Shown here: one piece after another, positions 7,570-13,999 of the stretch
Layout of the letters: the number at the start of each line of letters is the position of its first letter
Numbering within the stretch: position 1 is the first letter of the stretch
Assembly: GCA_900544235.1 (NCBI GenBank)
Contig: UQUL01000037.1
Location: 1-19,378, forward strand
Length of the DNA: 19,378 bases
Source: an uncultured Collinsella sp.
GTDB lineage: Bacteria; Actinomycetota; Coriobacteriia; Coriobacteriales; Coriobacteriaceae
Direction: 5' to 3'
Notes under the pieces: model-generated
The model's input: only the letters and a program-made list of their open reading frames with translations
What the model was told of the DNA's origin: nothing
Databases searched by the model: none
Translations under genes and position numbers: made by a program

Positions 7570-10023
7570 ATGGCCGAGCAACTGTCGCTGTTTGGTTCGC
7601 CGGAACCGGAGGAAGCTCCGAAGTCCGCGGCCCCTGCCGCCGCCCCGGCTCAGCCCGAGCCCGCACCCGAGCCCGTCGCCGCCTATGCGAGCGTAGTCCT
7701 CGACATCCCGACCCGTGCGCTGTCCGAGCCGTTTGCCTACGGCATTCCGCAGCCCCTTGCCAACGAGGCGCAGGTCGGATCGACGGTCCTGATCCGCTTT
7801 GGCAACCGTGCGGCCGCGGGCTACATTGTCGACATCGCGCCCGAGCTGGCCGACTTGCAAGGCAGCGACGCTCTCGATTCCGTGCGCATCAAGCCTATCG
7901 AGGCTATCCTCAGCAAGCCGCTCTTTACCGCCGAGGCCGCTCATATTGCGCGCTGGATGAGCCGCGAGTACGTCGCAACGCTTTCCGAGTGCCTGCGCCT
8001 TTTCTTGCCCCCGGGTGGAAGCCCGCGCGTGGTCAAGGGCGAGGACGGCGTGTGGACCGTTGAGCGCCCCGCCGTTAAACCCATCCAAAACCGCTGGGTC
8101 ATGCTCACTCCCGAGGGTTTTGACTACACGCCGCCCAAGACCGCGGTCCGTCAGCGTCAGCTCATCGAGGCACTCCAATGTGGCCCGGTCACGACGCGTG
8201 ACCTTAACCTGCTCTACAACAGTATGTCGGCGACCATTAAAGCGCTCGAAAAACGAGGCGTCGTGGTGGTGGAGGAGCGCCGCGCCTGGCGCGGCTGCAG
8301 CGAGCAGACCACGCTGTCCTCGGCGAGCGGCAAGGCGCCGGTCGCGCTTACGAACGGCCAGCAGCAGGCGCTCGCGCAGATTGAGCGCGCCCGCTTAGAC
8401 GCCCATGGCGACGTGGTACTCGTGGATGGCGTCACCGGATCCGGTAAAACCGAGGTCTACCTCTCTGCCATCGAGCGCGTGCTCGCGGCCGGCCGCTCAG
8501 CGTGCGTGCTGGTGCCCGAAATCTCGCTGACGGCTCAAACCGTCGGCCGCTTCCGCTCGCGCTTTGGCGAGACGGTCGCTGTGTTCCATTCGCGTCTTTC
8601 TGCTGGTGAGCGTCTGGACCAGTGGGATATGGTCGCCAGCGGTGCCGCGCGCGTGGTCGTGGGCGCCCGCTCGGCGCTCTTTTGCCCGCTTAGTGACTTG
8701 GGCCTCATCATCATCGACGAGGAGCACGAGACCAGCTACAAGCAGGGTTCCAGCCCGCGCTATCATGCGCGCGAGGTGGCGGCCGAGATGGCGCGCCGCT
8801 ATCGGTGTCCGCTCGTACTGGGCTCCGCCACGCCCTCGGCCGAGGCCCTCGACCGCTGCCGCTGCGGCACTTACGGCGGCGCCACCTGGACGCGCGTCGA
8901 GATGCCCGAGCGCCCGGGGCACGCCGTTTTGCCTACGGTTCGCATTGCCGATCTGCGCCGCGAGTTCGCACATGGCAGTCGCTCCATGTTCTCTAAGCCG
9001 CTGATGGAAGGCCTGGAGCGCGTGGTCGAGCGCCGCGAAAAGGCCGTGTTGCTGCACAACCGTCGTGGCTTTGCGCCCTTCCTGATGTGCCGCGAATGCG
9101 GCTGCGTGCCCACCTGCAACCACTGCTCCACCGCGCTCACGTACCACGAGCGCACACACACGCTGCAGTGCCACACCTGCGGATCGTCCTGGCGCGTGCA
9201 GCCCTATCCGGCGCCCACGTGTCGTTGTCCCAAGTGCGGCAGCCGCTACCTGGCAAAAATGGGCCTGGGTACGCAGCAGATTGAGGACGCGCTGCACCAG
9301 ATGCTGCCCGACGACGTCGCCATCATTCGCATGGACGCCGATTCCACGCGTGGCAAGGACGCGCACAAAAAGCTGCTCGAGCAGTTCGATGCCGCCGATT
9401 GCGCGGTGCTGCTGGGCACCCAGATGATCGCCAAGGGCCTCGACTTTCCCGAGGTCACGCTCGTGGGCGTGGTCAATGCCGACTTTGCCCTCAAGCTGCC
9501 CGATTTTAGAGCAGGGGAGCGCGCCTACGATCTGCTGGAGCAGGTTGCGGGCCGCGCCGGTCGCGGCGATCGCCCCGGCGAGGTTATCATCCAGACCTAC
9601 CTTCCCGATGACCCGGTCATTCGCGCCGTCGCCGAGCACGACCGTTCGATCTTTACCGACTACGACCTGGACCAGCGCCGCGACGCCCTGTATCCGCCGT
9701 TCGTGCGCCTTGCCAACATCTTGGTATGGTCGACGAACGCGGACGTTGCGCGGGACTACATCGGTCGCATCGCGAAGCACCTCAAGCGTCGCTGGCATGC
9801 CGCCGCGCCCGACTTTTTGCGGGCGGGGAGCGCCGTGCCCCAGGTGCTTGGTCCGGCTTCGTGTGTAATCGAGAGAGCCAAGGACCGTTACCGCTTCCAT
9901 CTGCTTGTAAAGTCGCCGGTAGGGTACCATGTCTCTGATGATATCGACGCCTGCCTCAAAGAGGTGGGCTCCGTGCGCGGCGTGAGCGTGAGCGTTGACG
10001 TCGACGCCTATGATTTAATGTAA
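7570..10023 (+). CDS. priA: Primosomal protein N' (replication restart helicase PriA)
   Basis: DEAD-type 3'-to-5' helicase that recognises abandoned replication forks and reloads the replisome. It has 817 residues. After a 40-residue lead comes the N-terminal DNA-binding domain (YASVVLDIPTRALSEPFAYGIP). Walker A is GVTGSGKT (287-294) and Walker B is D383-EEH. The zinc region spans C507 to C556 and contains CxxC pairs (CRECG, CNHC, CHTCG, CPKC). Helicase motifs follow in GTQMIAKGLDFPEV and QVAGRAGRG. The first residues, MAEQLSLFG, contain QLSLF, a consensus beta-sliding-clamp-binding pentapeptide, followed by an Ala/Pro/Glu linker to about residue 38. AGGAGG lies about 10 nt before the ATG. 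def begins 18 bp after the stop, so the two are probably cotranscribed. Confidence 0.97.
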   Translation: MAEQLSLFGSPEPEEAPKSAAPAAAPAQPEPAPEPVAAYASVVLDIPTRALSEPFAYGIPQPLANEAQVGSTVLIRFGNRAAAGYIVDIAPELADLQGSDALDSVRIKPIEAILSKPLFTAEAAHIARWMSREYVATLSECLRLFLPPGGSPRVVKGEDGVWTVERPAVKPIQNRWVMLTPEGFDYTPPKTAVRQRQLIEALQCGPVTTRDLNLLYNSMSATIKALEKRGVVVVEERRAWRGCSEQTTLSSASGKAPVALTNGQQQALAQIERARLDAHGDVVLVDGVTGSGKTEVYLSAIERVLAAGRSACVLVPEISLTAQTVGRFRSRFGETVAVFHSRLSAGERLDQWDMVASGAARVVVGARSALFCPLSDLGLIIIDEEHETSYKQGSSPRYHAREVAAEMARRYRCPLVLGSATPSAEALDRCRCGTYGGATWTRVEMPERPGHAVLPTVRIADLRREFAHGSRSMFSKPLMEGLERVVERREKAVLLHNRRGFAPFLMCRECGCVPTCNHCSTALTYHERTHTLQCHTCGSSWRVQPYPAPTCRCPKCGSRYLAKMGLGTQQIEDALHQMLPDDVAIIRMDADSTRGKDAHKKLLEQFDAADCAVLLGTQMIAKGLDFPEVTLVGVVNADFALKLPDFRAGERAYDLLEQVAGRAGRGDRPGEVIIQTYLPDDPVIRAVAEHDRSIFTDYDLDQRRDALYPPFVRLANILVWSTNADVARDYIGRIAKHLKRRWHAAAPDFLRAGSAVPQVLGPASCVIERAKDRYRFHLLVKSPVGYHVSDDIDACLKEVGSVRGVSVSVDVDAYDLM

Positions 10024-10041
10024 CAACCCGAAAGGATGGCC

Positions 10042-10578
10042 ATGGAAGCCAACGGAATCGTACTGTCGCCCGACCCTCGTCTGCGCCAGGAGTGCGCCGT
10101 CATCGAGGAGATCACCCCGGCGATCGAGGCGCTTGCCGAGAAGATGAAGAAGATGATGTTCGACAACGGTGGCTGCGGCCTGGCTGCCCCGCAGATCGGC
10201 GAGCTCATTCAACTTGTCACCATCGACTGTGATTACAGCGACAAGAACGACTATGACCCGTACGTGCTCATCAACCCTGTCATTGTTGAGCAGAGCGACC
10301 ATCTGGTGCCGTTTAGCGAGGGCTGCCTTTCCATCCCTGGCATTAGCTGCGAGATCGAGCGTCCCGATTACGTTGTCGTCGAGGCGTATGACCTGGATGC
10401 CAACCTGATCCGCTATGAGGCTTCGGGCGATCTGTTCTGCGTGTGCCTGCAGCACGAGATCGATCACCTGCACGGAAATACCATGTTCGAGCGACTCAAG
10501 CCGATGCAGAGGATCAAGGCCGTCAAGGAGTACCAGGACGCCCTGGCCCGCGGCGCTCGACCGGGCGAGACCGAATAG
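10042..10578 (+). CDS. def: Peptide deformylase
   Basis: Metal-dependent hydrolase that removes the N-formyl group from nascent proteins at the ribosome, reversing the modification made by fmt downstream. All three family motifs are present: GCGLAAPQ (44-51), EGCLS (93-97) and the metal-binding HEIDH (138-142); C95, H138 and H142 would hold the metal and E139 is the catalytic acid/base. It has 178 residues. An ATG six bases upstream (10036) overlaps the GAAAGG ribosome-binding site, so the ATG at 10042, 5 nt after AAAGGA, is preferred. It lies 18 bp after priA. In many bacteria def and fmt are adjacent; here 329 bp with a palindrome and a terminator separate them. Confidence 0.97.
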   Translation: MEANGIVLSPDPRLRQECAVIEEITPAIEALAEKMKKMMFDNGGCGLAAPQIGELIQLVTIDCDYSDKNDYDPYVLINPVIVEQSDHLVPFSEGCLSIPGISCEIERPDYVVVEAYDLDANLIRYEASGDLFCVCLQHEIDHLHGNTMFERLKPMQRIKAVKEYQDALARGARPGETE

Positions 10579-10589
10579 GTTAATTGTCC

Positions 10590-10691
10590 GTCCCTGGGAT
10601 GGGGCCCACACATATCATCCCGTGCTCAAACATTCTCGCTTTGCTGCGAAACTGCGCGCGGGACGATATGTATGGGCCCAATCCCAGGGAC
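10590..10691. repeat. 102-bp palindromic element between def and fmt (element C)
   Basis: Arms 10590-10622 and 10659-10691 are 33 bp and match at 30 positions, starting GTCCCTGGGAT. The 36-nt loop carries TCGCTTTGCTGCGAAA (10636-10651), which recurs with one change at 4301-4316 beside element A. It begins 12 bp after the def stop. There is no U-tract after either arm, so it is not a standard terminator. The 329-bp gene-free stretch 10579-10907 holds this element, the hairpin at 10767-10793 and G+T-rich sequence leading to fmt. Confidence 0.8.
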
Positions 10692-10766
10692 TACGTTGTC
10701 GCTCTTCGTTTCGCCCGGGTGCCGTCGGGCTAGGGAGGGGCGTCTTCGCTGATAGGTGCTTTGCTG

Positions 10767-10800
10767 AAAGAGCTGCTTTTATTGCGGCTCTTTCTTTGGT
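10767..10800 (+). terminator. Hairpin with T-rich tail after def
   Basis: 10-bp arms (AAAGAGCTGC and GCGGCTCTTT, one G-U pair) enclose a 7-nt loop and are followed by CTTTGGTTTT. This plausible intrinsic terminator lies about 190 bp after def, beyond element C. If active, it separates priA-def from fmt-rsmB. Confidence 0.6.
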
Positions 10801-10907
10801 TTTGGGTATATTTGTTCTTGTTGAATTGTTATTGCGGATGGGCTGGGTACTTGGCTTCCGCTGTTATTTGTAGCCGTCTCGGCTTTGGTTGAGGGGAGAC
10901 GTTCTTT

Positions 10908-11828
10908 ATGCGTATTGTGTTTATGGGTACGCCTGATTTTGCTGTGCCTTCGCTTGCTTCGCTTGTTGAGGCTGGCAATGAGATTGCGCTTGTTATTACG
11001 CGTCCCGATGCTGTTCGTGGGCGTGGTAAGAAGCTTGAGCCTTCTCCTGTTAAGGCTAAGGCGCTTGAGCTGGGGTTGCCGGTTGTTGAGGCCAATCGTA
11101 TGACGCCTGAGGTTGTTGAGACGCTCCAGGCTGCGCGGGCTGATATTTTCTGTGTGGCTGCCTATGGTTGCATTTTGCCTGATGAGGTGCTGCATATGGC
11201 GCCGCTTGGTATTGTGAATGTTCATGCTTCGCTGCTGCCCCGTTGGCGTGGCGCTGCTCCCATTCAGCGTGCCATTCTTGCTGGTGATGATGTTGCTGGC
11301 GTTTCCATTATGCGCATTGGGCATGGCGTGGATACGGGCGCTTATTGTGCCCAGGCCTCTACGTCGGTTGCCGGTAAGCATGCCGAGGCGCTCACGATGG
11401 AGCTTGGTGAGCTTGGCGGTAGACTGCTTGCCGATACGCTTCCCTCGCTTGCCGATGGCTCGGCTGTTTGGACCGAGCAGGATGAGTCCCTCGTCACGCA
11501 TGCTGCCAAGATTTCCAAGCAGGAGATGCGTCTGGATCCGCAGATGGCGGCGCTCGATTGCGTGCGTCATGTGCTCGCTTCGTCCGATACCGCGCCTGCC
11601 CGTTGTGTGATTGCCAACAAGTCGGTTCGCGTGCTCGATGCTGCGCCGGCTGATGTCTCGCTTGGCGATGGTGCTGTTGCCGTCAAGAGCAAGCGTGTTT
11701 ACCTGGGCCTTTCTGATGGCGCGGTTGAACTGCTCGAGGTTAAGCCCGATGGCAAGCGTGCCATGTCTGCTTCTGCCTGGGCTGCCGGCCTGCAGGGTGC
11801 CGACCTTACGTGGGGTGTACTGTCATGA
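10908..11828 (+). CDS. fmt: Methionyl-tRNA formyltransferase
   Basis: Transfers a formyl group from 10-formyl-tetrahydrofolate to Met-tRNAfMet, marking it for initiation. It has 306 residues, usual length. It opens MRIVFMGTPDFAVPSL. The catalytic triad is visible as N104 and H106 in NVHASLLPRWRGAAPIQRAI and D142 in GHGVDTG. The ATG follows GGGGAG by 9 nt. Codon use differs sharply from the upstream genes: by my hand count, of the first 65 codons 37 end in T, 3 in C and none in A, against about 8 T and 39 C in gltX. The 140 bp before the gene show the same G+T richness. The stop overlaps the rsmB start (ATGA), indicating translational coupling. Confidence 0.97.
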   Translation: MRIVFMGTPDFAVPSLASLVEAGNEIALVITRPDAVRGRGKKLEPSPVKAKALELGLPVVEANRMTPEVVETLQAARADIFCVAAYGCILPDEVLHMAPLGIVNVHASLLPRWRGAAPIQRAILAGDDVAGVSIMRIGHGVDTGAYCAQASTSVAGKHAEALTMELGELGGRLLADTLPSLADGSAVWTEQDESLVTHAAKISKQEMRLDPQMAALDCVRHVLASSDTAPARCVIANKSVRVLDAAPADVSLGDGAVAVKSKRVYLGLSDGAVELLEVKPDGKRAMSASAWAAGLQGADLTWGVLS

Positions 11829-13225
11829 GCAAGTTGTCTCCCGCGCGCAAGCTTGCGCTCGATGTGTTGATGGAGGCCGATCGCCGCGGTATGTACGCAC
11901 GCGACGTGTTGTCTTCCCGTGCTTCCGCCAAGGCTATTGACCAGCGCGATTCTGCTTTTGCCGCACGTTTGGCGCTCGGTGTTGCTGCCACGCAGGGCAT
12001 TTTGGATGAGTTGCTCGATCAGTTTTTGGATAAGCCCAAAAAGGTCGCGCCGCGCGTTCGCATGGCGCTTCGCATCTCGGCCTTCGAGATGCTCTACCTG
12101 CATACGCCGGGCCGCGTTGCCGTGAGCCAGGGTGTTGAGCTGGTACGCAGCGGCGCTAAGTCTGCCGCGGGCCTGGCTAACGCGGTGCTGCACAAGGTTG
12201 CGGACAACGTGGAGGATTTTGCTACGGCATCTGACGTGGATGAGTCCGAGCGCCGTTTGGTTCGCCTTTCGCGTTTGATGGGTCTCCCTCGTTGGCTGTG
12301 CGCTCGTATTATGGCCTCGTTCGATACGCCCGAGGGCGCGCTGAACTTTGCCGGTAATCTGGCTCCCGCGCCGCTTGCACTGCACGAGAATGCGTTTGCG
12401 ACTAAGGCCGATCCATATATCTCGCAGCTCGTTGAGCCTGTCTTTCCGGGCTGCCATGCGCCGGTCGATGCTCAGGTCACGGTTGCATCGGGCGTGTTTG
12501 AGCGTGCTGCCGCGGTTGCCTCGGACCTCAACGCCCAGCTTATCGCTACCGCTGCGACACGTCCCGGTCGTTGCCTGGAGATTGGCGCCGGTCGCGGCAC
12601 CAAGACCTATGTGATGATGTGCCAGGCCAAACGTGCCGGGTACGAGCATCAGCATACCGCGCTCGATCTGCACGATCGCAAGTGCGATCAGAATCTCGCA
12701 CGCCTGCATAAGGCGGGTATCTCAGGTGTTCGTACGGTGTCGGGCGATGCCTGCGAGCTCAATGAGGTGCTTACGTCCTTTGACGCGATGCTCGGTGAGC
12801 CCGCTCTATTCGACACCGTGTTTATTGATGCGCCGTGCTCTGGCACCGGCACCATGCGCCGTCACCCCGAGATACCATGGCGTCTGACCGAGAACGACGT
12901 TACGACTGAGCTGCCCAGGCTACAGCTGACGATGCTCAAGGAAGCATCCGCGCGCGTTGCTGCCGGCGGTGAGCTTATCTATGCCACCTGCTCGGTTTTT
13001 GACGAAGAGAACACGCAGGTCGTGGATGCCTTCCTGGCCTCTCCCGAGGGCGCCGGCTTTACCGTGGCACCGCTCTCCGAATCTCAGATTCTGCAGCTGC
13101 CCGAGTTCGACCAGGCCAAGAAGCTTGTCTCCGTGCGCCAAAACGACCGTGGGCTCTTCCAAAGTGTCCCCGTAAACGCCGACTCCTACGACGGCCACTT
13201 CTGCGCCCGCCTGATCCACAAGTAA
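11825..13225 (+). CDS. rsmB: 16S rRNA (cytosine-967 C5)-methyltransferase
   Basis: SAM-dependent RNA methyltransferase of the RsmB/Sun family acting on 16S rRNA. It has 466 residues from the ATG that overlaps the fmt stop by 4 bp. An alternative in-frame start at 11810 lies inside fmt and is less likely. Residues ~5-130 are a NusB-type RNA-binding domain (ARKLALDVLMEADRRG ... RMALRISAFEML). The Rossmann domain has motif I as LEIGAGRGTKT (251-261), where family members usually read like DACAAPGGKT. Both family cysteines are present: C338 in DAPCSGTGTMRRHPE and the nucleophile C389 in ATCSVFDEEN. Translation start is probably coupled to fmt because only a weak GGGGTG precedes it. T-ending codons are frequent at the 5' end and fade along the gene. 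Confidence 0.93.
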   Translation: MSKLSPARKLALDVLMEADRRGMYARDVLSSRASAKAIDQRDSAFAARLALGVAATQGILDELLDQFLDKPKKVAPRVRMALRISAFEMLYLHTPGRVAVSQGVELVRSGAKSAAGLANAVLHKVADNVEDFATASDVDESERRLVRLSRLMGLPRWLCARIMASFDTPEGALNFAGNLAPAPLALHENAFATKADPYISQLVEPVFPGCHAPVDAQVTVASGVFERAAAVASDLNAQLIATAATRPGRCLEIGAGRGTKTYVMMCQAKRAGYEHQHTALDLHDRKCDQNLARLHKAGISGVRTVSGDACELNEVLTSFDAMLGEPALFDTVFIDAPCSGTGTMRRHPEIPWRLTENDVTTELPRLQLTMLKEASARVAAGGELIYATCSVFDEENTQVVDAFLASPEGAGFTVAPLSESQILQLPEFDQAKKLVSVRQNDRGLFQSVPVNADSYDGHFCARLIHK

Positions 13226-13231
13226 CTACTA

Positions 13232-13298
13232 AGTTGCGGTGAAATAGGGATTGAATAGCGGCTTCTGCCCGCCAAATAGTCCTTATTCCACCGCAATT
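13232..13298. repeat. 67-bp palindromic element D (TTGCGGTG family, copy 1)
   Basis: Arms 13232-13251 and 13279-13298 match at 16 of 20 positions, starting AGTTGCGGTGAAATAGG. The outer part, TTGCGGTGAAATAG, is identical to element E at 13574, while the inner part and loop differ. It lies 6 bp after the rsmB stop and could contribute to termination there, but no T-run follows on the plus strand. Confidence 0.75.
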
Positions 13299-13350
13299 CA
13301 GAAGGTCGTGCGAGTGGAGATCGCAATAGCGGTAAAGAGTGGGAAAAATG

Positions 13351-13529
13351 GCCCCGTTTCATACTTGCTGCTATCAAAAGTAGGGCAGATTACGGGGCTA
13401 GTTCGGTGATGCCCGACCACAGCAAAAATGGCCTAAATAAAACCGCAGGTAGATGGCTTGTTGAAATTTGTAAATTACCGGAATGGATAGAGGTTGTCAA
13501 TTCAGCCCCGTAATCCGGCAGAGTTTTGA
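13351..13529. repeat. Inverted-repeat pair with alternative pairings in the rsmB-fmdB gap
   Basis: Two related 30-nt segments face each other: 13374-13403 and the complement of 13500-13529, with 22 of 30 matches, both starting TCAAAA and sharing a 12-bp perfect core, GATTACGGGGCT (13388-13399 with 13504-13515). A third segment, GCCCCGT at 13351-13357, can pair with the same ACGGGGC, so two hairpins are mutually exclusive. AAAAATGGCC also occurs twice (13345 and 13424). The whole gene-free stretch 13226-13674 (449 bp) holds this structure flanked by elements D and E and is more A+T-rich than the genes. I see no convincing ORF in it. It could be a small RNA, a mobile-element relic or a repeat nest. 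Confidence 0.55.
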
Positions 13530-13573
13530 AATGTTACAAACTTAGCATCAGCCCGAAATCCGATCTAAAGAAA

Positions 13574-13640
13574 AGTTGCGGTGAAATAGTTCCTGTTTGG
13601 CCGTTGGATGGGCTGATTCAGGAACTATTTCACCGCAACT
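13574..13640. repeat. 67-bp palindromic element E (TTGCGGTG family, copy 2); likely also terminates fmdB
   Basis: Perfect 22-bp arms (13574-13595 and 13619-13640, starting AGTTGCGGTGAAATAG) enclose a 23-nt loop. On the minus strand it lies 34 bp after the fmdB stop and is followed directly by TTTTCTTT, so it would work as an intrinsic terminator. It shares its arm ends and total length with element D, 341 bp away in the same gap, which shows the sequence is repeated rather than a one-off hairpin. Confidence 0.85.
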
Positions 13641-13674
13641 CATAACGAAACCTGGGTGGCGGGACCGCTTGTCT

Positions 13675-13911
13675 CTAGTGGTTGTGCGGGCAGTTGGCGC
13701 AGCAGCCGCTGGTGGCGTTGGTGCTGGAACCACCGCTTCGCTGGTCGGTGTTGTAGAAGCCGCTGCCCTCAAACTTGATGCCGCTGGCCGAGAACGTCTT
13801 GGCCGCCGGAGCGCCGCAGCTCGGGCACACGACCTCGGGGGTCTCGGACATGGGATGCTCAACCTCAAACACGTTGCCGCAGCTCGAGCACTTGTAATCG
13901 TAGCGCGCCAT
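13675..13911 (-). CDS. FmdB-family zinc-ribbon protein
   Basis: Small 78-residue protein beginning MARYDYKCSSCGNVFEVEHPM, the signature of the FmdB/CxxC_CxxC_SSSS family. C8, C11, C29 and C32 form two CxxC knuckles expected to bind one zinc. The middle contains SGIKFEGSGFYNTD, typical of the family. The C-terminus is Ser/Gly-rich and ends with a second cysteine cluster (C70, C71, C74, then PHNH), which could bind metal. Family members are called putative regulators from the formamidase/amidase cluster, but their function is not settled and none is claimed here. AAGGAAG stands before the ATG at 13911. It has a terminator-like palindrome downstream (element E) and the hairpin ending the glucanotransferase gene upstream. 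Confidence 0.9.
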   Translation of the reverse strand: MARYDYKCSSCGNVFEVEHPMSETPEVVCPSCGAPAAKTFSASGIKFEGSGFYNTDQRSGGSSTNATSGCCANCPHNH

Positions 13912-13933
13912 ATTACTTCCTTTTCAGCACAAA

Positions 13934-13955
13934 GCGGGCAGATCGCTCTGCCCGC
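13934..13955 (-). terminator. Hairpin after the GH13-GH77 gene
   Basis: Perfect 9-bp arms (GCGGGCAGA/TCTGCCCGC) with a 4-nt loop lie 44 bp past the stop of the GH13-GH77 gene and just before the fmdB ribosome-binding site. Only TTTG follows on the minus strand, so termination may be partial and fmdB could be reached by read-through. Confidence 0.6.
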
Positions 13956-13999
13956 ATAAATTCAAACAGCTGTAACTGTACCCTATATCGGGGGTTTTA

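Noticed and set aside
6039..7571. 510-codon minus-strand frame opposite gltX
   Set aside because: GC3-driven antisense frame; the plus strand has full GluRS motifs. The same reasoning applies to long antisense frames at 4832-5725, 8497-9930, 11699-12709, 14651-16090 and 16259-17272.
11810..11824. Upstream in-frame ATG of rsmB as the start
   Set aside because: It lies inside fmt without a better ribosome-binding site; the ATGA overlap at 11825 is the usual coupled arrangement and gives a normal N-terminus.
13186..13377. Minus-strand 63-codon frame overlapping the rsmB end
   Set aside because: It runs through palindrome D and into rsmB, has no clear ribosome-binding site and shows no recognisable protein pattern.
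13226..13674. CRISPR array in the repeat-rich gap
   Set aside because: Only two palindromic copies with different interiors and about 340 bp apart; no regular short repeats or equal spacers and no cas genes.
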